Shown here: positions 44,101 through 55,130 of the stretch, piece by piece
How positions within the stretch are numbered: position 1 is the stretch's first letter
Layout of the letters: every line of letters begins with the position of its first letter
Assembly: GCA_001972305.1 (NCBI GenBank)
Contig: BDDD01005194.1
Span: forward strand, 16,389 to 80,388
Source of the DNA: Cephalotus follicularis
Lineage: Eukaryota > Streptophyta > Magnoliopsida > Oxalidales > Cephalotaceae
Reading direction: 5' to 3'
DNA length: 64,000 nucleotides
Made by a program: the position numbers and the translations under genes
Notes under the pieces: model-generated
Database searches by the model: none
What the model was told of the DNA's origin: nothing
What the model saw: the letters and a program-made list of their open reading frames with translations, nothing else

Positions 44101-44595
44101 TGTCACGCCCCAGTTTCAGGTAAACACACATAGGTGTGGTAAAGGCAATTAACAATAAGGTTCAGCTCATGCAAATGCCATAAAATTTAAACTTTTCAAA
44201 CAAGATATCAGTTTCAGAAGCATTAAACTCAAAAGCTGAAAAACACGTAACGTGCATCCCATACTACACGCTACCCAATACAAGTCTCTCATAGTTAAAA
44301 GCCCACAAAACGGAGCGTGATCCATAATACATTATCCAGTAACATCAAAAGTATAGTATGTGGAAAAAAATACAGTACACAACACCCAAAGGGACATAAC
44401 CCCTGGTAAAATATTATTGAAAACTTGTACTTCATCCATGCTGATTCCAAAGCTGGTCCACTGCATCAATCTGTAAAGTAGGGGGTTAGCCTTTGTCCTC
44501 ACTCGGCTAAGTCAAAAGAGTACTTTGGGATCAACATTACATGCAAGTCATGAAATGTATGCGTAGACGATGCAGTGCAGTAGAAAATACCAATT

Positions 44596-44626
<31 letters not shown>

Positions 44627-47600
44627 AAATATATAATTTAGCAGTACAGTAAAACAACAATGGGGACATATATATAAAAATATATGTATGCAACAACAGT
44701 ACAGTGGTAGCCCGGCCACGGCTACGTCAACAGGCATAGTAATGTCCGAAAAGGACTAGCAGGCAGTACAGTAAGCCCACAAAGGGACCAAAAACAGGCC
44801 GGCAGTATGTGCAACGCCGCCAATTCCTTGCCCCACGCTACACTCCTGCTTCGGTCCCTTCTCCAGGCAACCAAGCAAGACAACAGTACAGTACAGTGAG
44901 TTACCTAACCAACTCCTGGCCCCTAGGTCAACCCTGCCACTAGCCAACGCTGGCAGTCCCCGCCACACAACTAGTGACTCAAGGACAAACACAGCAAATT
45001 CACAGAGCAAACAATGAATATTATGTAACACCCGGTATTTTCTTTATTGTAATATTTTGTTTTAAGATGTAATCTTATGCTTGAATTAATGAAAATGTTG
45101 GAGATTTCAACCCCAATGACATTTTCCAAACCCTAAATATTGTTTTGAGGAAAGGAATGTGTATGTCAAACTAAAACGCCGCAGTTTTGAGATAAACGCG
45201 TCCATGTCTTTGGAAAGTCGTCGACGTCCGTGGGAACACGGGCGCACGTGAATGCATGTACATGCTCATCGATATAGATGAAGACATCGACACCCTCTTA
45301 TGAAAGAGGAAAGACATCGACGTTTAAGGAAAGACGTCGACACCTTTGAAAAGAACATCTGCCACGTTATGCACTGACAGAATAACATGCAATGGGGCAA
45401 CTTTTGAGACATCATCCAGGCATCTTGACATGCACAATGCGGCGTGTTGATCATGCTGGTGTGTTGCCAGGCATGCTCCAAAACGTGCTCCTCACCTGGT
45501 GCATGCAAAGGGATGTGCCATCTCTTCACCTGTAACCTGCAGAAGAAAAATGGAAAGATAGCCAAAAAAACAAGAGGGTGAGAGGGGTGAGCACGGGTGT
45601 GTGTGGGTACACGTGAAATAAGAGAGAAGGGGAGGACTCCTTTCAGCATAAAACACCTGTTCCTTCCCCTCATTCTCAGCTAAACACGGTGAGAAAAGAG
45701 ACAGAACAGAGAAAGAGAGAGAGAAGATAGAACCACCATTGTTGAGCACTTGGAGCTTGGACCTTGGAGCTCCTGGGATTGCAACTTGGGCGAGTTGGAG
45801 CTACTGTGAGCAACCCTTGGAACACAAAGAGGTGGACTTTCTAGTTCATAACTTGGAACAACAAGGTAGGGGAAAGTGATGATTCTTATACATGCATTTT
45901 GAGTTTTAAGATAATGAATGCCATTGATGAATTGCATGTTAATGGATGAATTGAACTCCCTGGATTTGTTGTGATGACTGCTGTGATACACGGAGTAAAC
46001 ATGCATGTGCAAATTACATGAATATTTGAACTAGTTGTGTAATGGGTGATTTGGGTAATGACCTGGTGTGTTAAAACCATGGAAATGACGTTCTGGGCTG
46101 AATAGACATCGACGTCTACATAAAGACGTCAATGCCTTCGTGTGTGAATGCGAAAGACATCGATGTTTAATTAAAAACATCGATGCCTTTTCTGGGTTTT
46201 TGTAGAACAATAGTGTTTACTGTGGATGGTGAATTGCCCACTTGTGGTTGCATGTTTATTCATGGATTGATGTCCTGGTTACCTATTCTGATAACCAGTA
46301 GCATGCCTTACACTTTGAGAAGTGAGACTCGTTTATATGAGGGTTTAAGGGCCGGATTCTTCCCCCTAGAATCAAGATTCGCTAACTGATACCTCCTGGT
46401 ATCATAAATACATCGACGTCTTTGGAAAAGCATCGATGTCTTTGGTCTAAAAATGCCTGGGAATAGTTGCAGGAAATGTTGGCGCCTTAGGGTAAAGACG
46501 TCGACGCCCTGGGAATAAGCTTCGACTCTTATCCCCCTGTTTGGAAAAATTTCACTCAAATGGGACACGTTATACCCGAAACAACCCTAGAAATGATCCT
46601 AGGTGCATTTTGAGCATATGTTTGCATTATTACTATACTATGAATTGCATTGTGGTTGATTGCTAAAAAGTTGTAACCATTTTGAAAAGCTTGCATGATT
46701 ATTATAATCATTAATAGTATGAAAATGTATATTTTTCAAATACATATATATTTTCAAATGACTGGGGAAAGTATTTTCCAAAGACGGAGAAATGTTTAAA
46801 GGATTGGTTACACAATCAAAATGTATTGTTTTAAGTTTATAACTTATCATAACCTGAGAACGGAGTAATATATTTCAAACGAATATATTTGATCAAGTAA
46901 TTATATTTTATTGCTTGGCTTGTACTGTACGATGTTTGTACTTGTTGATTATTAGCCGCTGTGCTAATAACCTGTTGATTGTTTGGCCGTCATGCTAGGC
47001 AACTTGTACGGAGGACTTGCTCCAAACCGTTCGCAAACGGGGATGGGGTAAGAGTGCATGACGTTGGGGCCAGGAGGTGGCGACGGTCATGACGACTTGT
47101 TTGTCTGGTTCCTTTTGGGACATACTTACTGCTTGTGTTAATGTAGCCTTATGAGGCTATACCTGTACTGTGAACATGCATATATTTTATATATGTATAC
47201 ACTACGATATATACACTGCGATATGTATATTGTACTGCATCATAATGCATTCATTCATGATACTCATTATCATATACCTCGAACTGCATTTATGAGTTTA
47301 TTCACTTAGCCGAGTGAGGACAAAGGCTAACCCCTACTGTAACAGATTGATGGAGTGGATTTGTTATGGAGCATGCAAGGAGACTTAAGGAGAAGACTGA
47401 ATTGTTTATCTTATTTCATGTACTGAATTAATGAACAGTTACTATGTTAATTGGATTATTGTAACGTGGTTTATTTCATCTTGCACTGTATTATCACGCT
47501 CCGTTATGGGCGTCGACTATGATGTTGGGTTTCATATAAACTTGTTGGGTATCACGTAGTATGGGATGCGTGATACATATTTAAATTCAACTTATTTCAT

Positions 47601-49479
47601 GTTATTGCATCCGCCATTGAAGGTTTTTGTTTATACGTATTATCGCATAAGCTGAATTATGTTGGGTTGATTACCTTACTACTTTAATGTTGTCCTCTTG
47701 GGAAACGGGGTGTGACAGATTCACAGTAAACAGTACAGTAAACAGTGTAGTAATGATCGTTAGATCAACAACAGGCAGTTTATTTCAAACTATTTTCGAA
47801 AGTCGTAAACATTTGAAATATGTATTTCCAATAGGTAGAAAATGCTTTAAACCATTTCAGTAGCGGAAATTACTTCCCAATATGTTCGAAAATATAATAA
47901 TACTCATTTTATATTTCGTATACAAATATAGTAGTTTTCATACTCATGTGTGTTTTTGTAAATCAATATAACAGTTTCGAAATCATAGCAATTCATAAAC
48001 GATTATCATACAGGCAGTAAATAGTACATATGCATTGCATACAAATGATCTAATCCATCCTAATCAGAATTGGGATCGTTTCATATCATTAAGTAAGAAA
48101 ACTTCCAAACAGTACAAGAAGGCGTCGATGTCTATTATTAGGCGTCGATGTCTTTGTCCTGTAGCGTCGACGCTCATGTCCTTAGCGTCAGCGCTTTCCA
48201 CTATTTGAAGACGTTGATGTCCAACTTATATGCATCGACGCTCAAGGTATGGAACATTAAACGTCAGTGTATTGCTTAAGGTGTCGACACATTAAGGTAG
48301 GAACCTTAGCTGTCGACGTATAATACGTCAATATTCAAGCAGATAACCCAAAGGCGTCGATGTTCCTCAAAGGCGTCGACGTGTTTCGAGCACCAGTCAT
48401 CTTCTTCCTCACGACGTGACAAACAGTAATCAACACAGTCATATACATGCAAGACAACATGAAATCAAGCCAGGAAACCAATATGCAGATACATATCACA
48501 TACCCAGCATAATGTGGCATTGATCCAATGATTAAAAAAAGTTCAATAATCATGGAAACTATGCACAAAAACCATTGTCCAGGCATGACTATTAAGCTCA
48601 AGAATACGATTATGGCTTTCCCTACCTTTTTGTTCCAAGTTAGGAACTAGAAAGTCCACCTCTTTAAGTCCTAGAACCGGCCACAGCAGCTCCAAGGATC
48701 GTCCCGTTGTTGCCAGTCCACAAGCTTTAGGTTCCAAGCTCTAAAATGTTCAACAATGGTGGAACCTCTCTCCTTGTTCTCACTCAGGTGTTTTTAGCTG
48801 AACCCGTGGGGAGAAGAGGGGCATTTATGCTATGGAAACTCTCCCCTTTCTTTACTTGTCCCTTGCATGCATCTCACAAATTGCATTTTCCCATTTTTCA
48901 CTCTTTCCCAGCTCTGTCTCTTTTCCTTTGCAAGAGCAGATGATGAAGATTATCTCTCAGCCTGCATGCACACCCAAGTGTCATGCCATCTCTTCTCTTC
49001 TAGCCCCTGCATGCCTGGTAACATGCCAGCATGCCCAAAACATAGCGTCCGTGCCCCAAGGCACCTACAAAGTGACCTTAACTTGTAACCTTGCACATTA
49101 TTCTGTCAGTAGGAGAACGTGTCTGTCATTTGTTGCTAAACGTCAACATTTTTACGCAGGCGTCGATACTTATAGTGTTTTACCTTAAAGGCATCGACAC
49201 TATTCATAGGCGTCGACGTGCATGCACATGCATTCACGTGCGTCAGTTTGTTTCGAAGGCATCGATGCGTTCAAAAGGCGTCGACGCGTTTTTACCAAAA
49301 AGTGCCGTTTTACTTCAAATTTCCCTTTTAACATTTCTTTAACATTTCTATTCCAAAATCAATATCATTAGAGTTTGGAAAACATCATCAAAGTCGGGAA
49401 ATCCATCATTTTATTAATTCCACAATAAAAGTACATTTACATCACGAAATTAAAACATATGAAAATCCCGGGCGTTACA
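44101..49479 (-). mobile_element. LTR-C of G2 (5' LTR), interrupted by a solo LTR
   Basis: It runs from TGTCACGCCC to GGGCGTTACA. Without the insertion at 45024-47717 it is 2685 bases, matching LTR-A at 2669. An AT run lies at 44596-44622. GTCGACG-type clusters are at 48118-48385 and 49135-49295, with the perfect decamer GCGTCGACGC at 49278-49287. The plus-strand frame at 48832-49188 is antisense and not considered a gene. Confidence 0.88.
45024..47717 (+). mobile_element. 2.7-kb solo LTR of a G2 cousin, opposite orientation
   Basis: It begins TGTAACACCCGG and ends GGGGTGTGACA. The sequence is related to G2 LTRs but reads plus: for example GCCGAGTGAGGACAAAGGCT at 47310 corresponds to the reverse complement at 44480-44510. 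Flanking 5-mers (TATTA, GATTC) share only ATT, so no clean target duplication remains. GTCGACG-type sites are at 45170-45345 and 46100-46530. It is the same family as 62585-64000. No protein-coding capacity recognised. Confidence 0.85.
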
Positions 49480-49484
49480 ATGAT

Positions 49485-50748
49485 TTTGAATTACAAAAGT
49501 ATGCGAATTTTATGATATGATATGTATATGTTTTGAATTGGTTTTGGAGTAAACCAATGATTTGAAATGATTTTTGGTAAAATCACTATTTTCAAAATAC
49601 CGAGAGTATTTGTTTCCTACCTATGGAGGTACCATAGCCATGTCGTGGACCTGGCACGGGGACATAACACTTCCGTAGCGGTGTGATTAGTGTACTGCGT
49701 CTCTTAATATCTTGTGATAGGATATGGCCAACTGAGGCGTATGAGTCAACTCTAGTTATTGTTTGATACAGATTTTGGGAATTGATTGTGTAGTGTCATA
49801 CACATCTTTCTGTCTGGAATGCGGGGCTTGCAAACCCCTTGCATATATGTATGTATTTAAATAGTTATTGCATCTCTTAGTATAAAACATGGATTTGGAA
49901 AAGTTTGGAAACTGATATGCTTTGATATATAAATTTCAGCTTATGCTGATTTGTGAATATATATATGATATGACATGAATACCATTTTCAATTGCATAAA
50001 TTCGAATTATTTATTAATTGTTCTGTTTTCTAAAAGATTGGTACGGTTTCGCTTCATTTCGTAAACTGTTTCTTAAATTGTTTTGTTTTGTAAAATGTTT
50101 TATTTCGTATACTGTAGTTTCGGATATTGTTTTGTATCGGACACTATTCTGTTTCATACTGTTTTGCTTCGTAAACCGTTCTGTTCTGTTTCGTATCTGT
50201 TTTGATTCGTAATTATTTTGTTTCGTAACTGATTTATTTCATAAACTGTTTTGTTCGTAAATTGTTTTATGTTTCTATATCCGTACTGAGGTTTGCTCAG
50301 TCGCGTTTTTTGTTTCGATGCGGCAGGTTATTAGGAGCTTTGGGGGAAAATGTGTGATGAGAGGAACACCTTTGGTTGAGGACTTCTTAGAGTTTATTTC
50401 TTTTAGTAATGATATGTTTTTCAGATTATGATGTTATGTTATCAGATTATGTTTTAGACCATCACGTTTTAACTTGGAGATTAAATTTGATTATAAGCAG
50501 CATTTAATTTTGAACTCGAGGTTTTCAATTGTTAGTATATTCAAAGGAGTATTACATTGATCAGATGATTTGGATAAAGAGTAAGATATTTTGATAAGAA
50601 TCTGTTAATATTTCGGATTTATGGCTTTTGATGACATCTTTAAAGGATAGATCATGTTTTTCTGATATGTTTCGGTTAGTTCAGTTTTGTGTGACAGCCC
50701 GACTCGGAATCGGCGGTGACAACCCGATCTCGAACATGGGGTGTTACA
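49485..50748 (+). mobile_element. Right part of the split G1-type solo LTR
   Basis: It continues 17476-19294 after target duplication ATGAT (49480-49484). It contains the G1 signature in plus sense (CACTTCCGTAGCGGTGTGAT at 49669; ACTGAGGTTTGCTCAGTCGC at 50285). It ends GGGGTGTTACA, followed by GCTGG. The region 50018-50280 is a degenerate run of words such as GTAAACTGTTTTGTTTCG (period about 20), mirrored in the LTR at 56700-57060. Confidence 0.88.
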
Positions 50749-50753
50749 GCTGG

Positions 50754-51351
50754 GGAGGCCAGAAATCAAAGTCAAATGGACACTACACAATGCATGCTAG
50801 CCGCTCAGGTCGAAGGAAACAACGCAGGCTACCTATAGCCTACTAGTCACCCATGGAGTATACACTACCGATACAAATAGGAACCCTTGAACAGGTAATG
50901 ACTTTCCAAAAGGATTTCCTATGGTGGGTCGGTTCAGTGTCATGCTCTCAGCACGCATCCCGCATCAGGTTTAGGGTAAACCCAAATAGCAATGAGATGA
51001 TCCATTCCTCCTGTTGCAACAAGAGCAAGCAAAACAAGGCAAGTCTTTGCGGTTCATCAATTGCCCTAAGAAAGTAAACCTATGACATGGAGCTTTGTCA
51101 CAAGGGAATAAGGATCTCATTCTCATAACCTCCCAGGTATGAGATCCAACCCTTTATGGAGGACAGGGTGCTATATGTGTATTCAGTATACATGGTGATC
51201 AACTGATCCGATTGAAAGGTTTGGGATAATGCATATAGCCTTTGCCATTTTGAATATAATATGCACATAAAACATAACTGGAACTAAGAAAGTAGACTTA
51301 GGAAGTGTAACATATGTCCACTACATATGAAGGGACACCCCTAATATAACA
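50754..51351 (-). mobile_element. 3' LTR of a minus-strand copia element, second part
   Basis: It continues 15601-17475; the join is supported by the paralogue at 10230-10260. In minus sense the LTR begins TGTTATATTAGGGGTGTCCC at 51351, the C2-family start. Confidence 0.78.
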
Positions 51352-52275
51352 ATCTCCAACTTGGCCCTACAGCCACAAAGATCTACAGTCTAAGCATTTA
51401 GTACTTTAAACCATCTCATGAGTACTGCTTGCAACCTTCATTAGTGGGTCCGCTAAATTTGCTTCCCATGAAACTTTATCGAATGTATCAATTCCTCTAT
51501 CATTGATCTATTTGATCAGATAGTACCATCGCTTTTTATAGTGGTAATGAGACCCAGATTCCATGGCTTGTGTAAAGACCTCCATTGTTATCGTTGTACA
51601 CCATAACCGGACATACGATGGTTTGGAATCTCTTGTAAGTTCACCAACGAACTTCCTCTTCCAAATAGCTCATTTTTCGGTATCATTAGTTATGACATGT
51701 TCTACTTTCTCGGTGGAGTTATCTCTAAACTCCTCCAACTCACAGCATATTCATTCAGGGTGAACTCATATCCTGAAATGAATTTGTGATCATCCAGATC
51801 ATTGTAGAAACTAGAGTTAACCGAACTCTTTTGTCTCAAATCACAATCTTCTCCATATGCCAAAAAGAAATCTCGAGTCACTCTCAGGAATTTTTTACTA
51901 ATTCCCCAAAAAAATTATGGAGAAGTTCTTGGTTAACTATACTGGCACATACCTACATCATTCTCTATGAGTAGTATGTCATCCACATATAGTACCAACA
52001 TAGTGTTTTCTCTGTTATCCTATTTTCGGTAGACACTAGGTTCATCCAACTGATGAATTTAGCTATGGGATACTTGTTTAAGATCATACACAAACCTTAG
52101 GAGTTTGCATTCACTGTACGTATTCTCCTTGGATGTAAATTCCTTGTGATTTGGAACATTTAGATTTCCTCTTCAAGACAGCTATTCAAGAAGCCCGTCT
52201 TGACATCCATTTGCCATAACTCATAATGAGAGGCAATAGCAAGTATAATTCGAATGGATTTAAGCATTGTGATTG
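51352..52275 (-). pseudogene. Copia RT and RNase H remnant, minus strand
   Basis: It starts in LTR-proximal order with the polypurine tract CCAAGTTGGAGAT (51352-51364 reversed). Then come RNase H residues such as WEANLADPLMK and FTQAMESGSHYHYKK. Further in is the RT active site YVDD, intact at 51978-51989 inside LVLYVDDILL. At 52180-52270 WQMDVKT and MLKSIRIILAIA appear. Many stops and frameshifts are present. The piece breaks off at about 52275, where a plus-strand gag of another copia lineage begins, so the amino-terminal half of pol and gag are missing. Confidence 0.8.
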
Positions 52276-52952
52276 GTGAAAAAGGCGATCGTCTTGAAAG
52301 CTTCAAAAGATGAAGAAAGCAATGAAGATGAGATGGCTTTGCTTACACAGTGGATGAGAAGAATCCTACTTGACAAAAAAAATGCAAAGAAGCAATTGAA
52401 GAAGTTTCAGTCAAGACGAGATTCAAGTAAAAGTTAGAAAGATGAAAAAAAGTGATTTGTTATGAATGTAACAAACCTGGTCACATAAGACCGGATTGTC
52501 CTAAATTAAAGAAGAAAAAGGAAAAAAAGAAAGCTATGATCCCAACACGGAGCGATAGCGATGATTCAAGTTTAGACGAGGAAAAAAATGAGGAAATTGC
52601 CAACATTGCTTTTATGGCTATGGAAGACGAAAATGAGGCATGTTCTTCATCCTTTAGTTATAATGATCTACAAAATGAATATAATGAATTGATAGATGTA
52701 TTGGATTATCTTAATAGAGAGTATCAATTGTTAAAGAAAATAGCTAAGGATAGAGCTATGAAAATATTGAATTGAAAAATCAAATTTTTGAAATAAAAAA
52801 TGATGAATGCTTAGTTGAAAAGAATTTTGCCTTAGAAAAGGAGAATTTAGAACTAAGGATTGAAATTGATGCTTTGAAAAAAGTCATTTTCAAAATTTTC
52901 TGATAGTAGTAATAAAATGGATAAGTAACTAGGAATGCAACGTTGTGTATTT
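52276..52952 (+). pseudogene. Copia gag C-terminal fragment with zinc knuckle (SIRE-like)
   Basis: The plus strand reads LKASKDEESNEDEMALLTQW, a Lys-rich segment, a TAG at about 52435, then the open stretch 52452-52775. The zinc knuckle CYECNKPGHIRPDC is intact (CX2CX4HX4C). A Lys-rich run, the acidic stretch SDSDDSSLDEEKNEE and a coiled-coil-like tail (YNDLQNEYNELIDVLDYLNREYQLLKK) follow. This order resembles SIRE/Maximus-type copia gag. Upstream gag and all of pol are absent. It abuts the oppositely oriented copia on the left and an unrelated LTR-like segment on the right. Confidence 0.82.
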
Positions 52953-54074
52953 TGTAATACCCAGGTACGGTTTTGGAGAAGATTCTCTTTGTCATCTACT
53001 TGTGAAGGCCTGGTTTGGGTTTTATTATTTCCTTGAGCCATGTGGGAGTCCTCTCTCGTGCAATATTAATGCCCAAAGTGGTGTTTATTGGGAAGAGTCA
53101 TTTATTTTGACTAAGCCCATAAGTGAAGCTTAGAAGGGAAGCTAATGATTTCCAAGTTAAAAGAACATGTGTCAGGGAGAGTGTGTGAAGTGATTATATC
53201 TGGCGCCTTGGGTAGAAGGAAAAAAAGAAGAAGAAGTTAGTGAGAAGTAGGTAGGAAGAAGAAGAAGGAAGAAAAGGGAAGACGCCAAATGAACTCTGTC
53301 TGAGTGAGTTGTGAGTACTCCCTGTGAGGTTCAAGCTTCCTCTTTGTTGGATCCTTACTTCTGGCGTGACCGAGCATCTCCTCTACAAGTCTTGTTTCTC
53401 TTCTTCTCCATTTCTTCTGTAGTCAAATGTGGTTGAAGGTGATTCTCACTGATCTTTGATGTCCTTACCCAATGTGGTATGGTGGATTCGGAGTTCCTCA
53501 GTACACTGGGCAGTGAGTTGGTATCCCTGGTGTGTTTAACACTTGAGATAGCGAATCATGGATCTGCTTGTAGATCCAAAGCTCTAGGTGGCCTGTTCGA
53601 GTTCTTGGAATATGAAGAATCCAGTGGGGAGATTCGGAGTTCCAAGCAACTGGTAAGCGTTGCAGGAGCTGGTCTTGAGAGACCCAGGTATGTGAAGTTT
53701 TACTGTGGTTTCGTTTATGGTTATAATAACTTAACCATTTTGTGTTGAGGTGTTTTGTGAGTTGTGTTTTACCATTTAGATTATCGGTAGACGAGGTTCC
53801 TCAGATCTTATGTGACAAAATACAGCTGTTACGGCCATGTCAGAGGCGTGTTCTTGCCAAGGAGTTGTGCGATGTGCGTCCTGGTAGAGGAGTCAGTTTG
53901 ATGTACATCCCCTACCGAGCAGTGCATCGTAAGCTTTCCTGTTGAGTAGTCCACGTCGGGCGTCCCTTGGTGAGCAGTGCATGTCAAGGATCTTCTTGAG
54001 AATTTACCAATTGAAGTGTCTCCTCGGTAGTGGCTGAGCGGTGATTCGCGGGCCCCTTGGACGGAACTAACTCT

Positions 54075-54255
54075 ACGTGATTGCCGACGAGGTAGCTCCT
54101 CGATCGATGTTCATATGGTGTAGGGCTGAGCTCGTGATTGTCGACGGGGGTGGGCTTTCGTAGCCCCTCAATCGATGTTCATGTAGTCAGGTGCGCCAAC
54201 GTGTGATTGTCGAGGAAGGACTACTAGCATAGCCCTTCTATCGATGTTCATGCTG
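54075..54255 (+). repeat. Three imperfect ~65-base repeats
   Basis: GTGATTGyCGACG/GTGATTGTCGAGG followed by TAGC(C/T)CCT...TCGATGTTCATG occurs three times (near 54078, 54134 and 54204). Copies are diverged and not strictly tandem. Confidence 0.6.
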
Positions 54256-54628
54256 TGTTCTTGAAATGGGTATCTATATCCGTATATGAGGGATGTGTAC
54301 AGTCCTGTAGCCCATGACATTGTTGATGGATCTTCAACGGAGTTGTTATTTGTGCTTGCCGAGGTGGTTCTGGCTATGGAAATGTGAGAGTAAAAACTTT
54401 TCCTTAGTTTTGCCCGTCCTACAAACCTCAGACCAGCTCGGTCCCTGAAGATGTTTTGTCGGGTGAGCCCTGGTGGATTCCTTGGGTACTGGGACGGGGT
54501 GAGATTTCATCTCCTTAGTGTAAGTTAAGTGTTGGAGGGACCTCGGGTAGTTGTCCCATGCTTGGCATTTGTCCCCGGGCCCTTGTGTTGATCCCAGGCT
54601 TCGCTTATGTTAAACGTTGCCATTTCTG

Positions 54629-54916
54629 TGTTCTCGGTCATTGCTAGTGTGGTGGTCTCCTCGGGCATTGCTGGTGTGGTGGTCTCCTCAGGCATTGCTA
54701 GTGTTGTGGTCTCCTCGGACATTGCTGGTACGGTGGTCTCCTCGGGCATTGCTAGTGTGATGGTATCCTCGGGCATTGCTGGTGTGGTGGTCTCCTCCGG
54801 CATTGCTGGTGTGGTGGTCTCCTCGAGCATTGCTGTTGTGGTGGTCTCCCCGGGCATTTGGTTTTGTGATGGTCTTCTCAGGCATCGCTTGTGTTATGGT
54901 TTCCTCGGGGCGTTGA
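54629..54916. repeat. 27-bp minisatellite
   Basis: About ten units of roughly ATTGCTGGTGTGGTGGTCTC plus CTCGGGC. Units vary at a few positions and the last two are degenerate. Because 27 is a multiple of three, both strands show long frames (minus strand: a nine-residue Glu-Glu-Thr-Thr-Thr-Pro-Ala-Met-Pro repeat). I do not take these as genes. Confidence 0.9.
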
Positions 54917-55130
54917 CTAAGCGAAGTGGCTTCTCTATTGTTTTGTTGAAGATGCCTCCTCGGGCGTGAATCTCCTTGGGCTACCTGGTCTGGTACTGGG
55001 AGTGGGTTGGCATCTGTGGATGGTTTGATATCCGTGGATGGGCTATTGTTCCATGGATGGTCTGGTACTCTGTAGTGGGTAGGTGTGCATGGCTTCTCTG
55101 CGGGCAGGTAGTGGAATTGTTGTGGCATTC

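Larger units (their letters stand above)
19295..49479 (-). mobile_element. 30-kb three-LTR gypsy composite G2 (LTR-int-LTR-int-LTR)
   Basis: The outer termini are TGTCACGCCC (19295) and GGGCGTTACA (49479). Both sides carry the 5-bp target duplication ATGAT (19290-19294 and 49480-49484). In minus-strand order it holds LTR-C (44101-49479), gag and pol copy 3 (39471-44100), LTR-B (36231-39470), gag and pol copy 2 (21964-35773) and LTR-A (19295-21963). Later insertions inside are copia C1 (25443-34934), a solo LTR (37200-38284) and another solo LTR (45024-47717). The long LTRs and integrase-linked chromodomain place it among plant chromoviruses, probably near Tekay/Del. Confidence 0.88.

Noticed and set aside
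54525-54857. Minus-strand repeat protein of nine-residue units (ETTTPAMPE)
   Set aside because: The frame follows from a 27-bp tandem repeat; the opposite strand is equally open and no start context, signal peptide or homologous gene is apparent.
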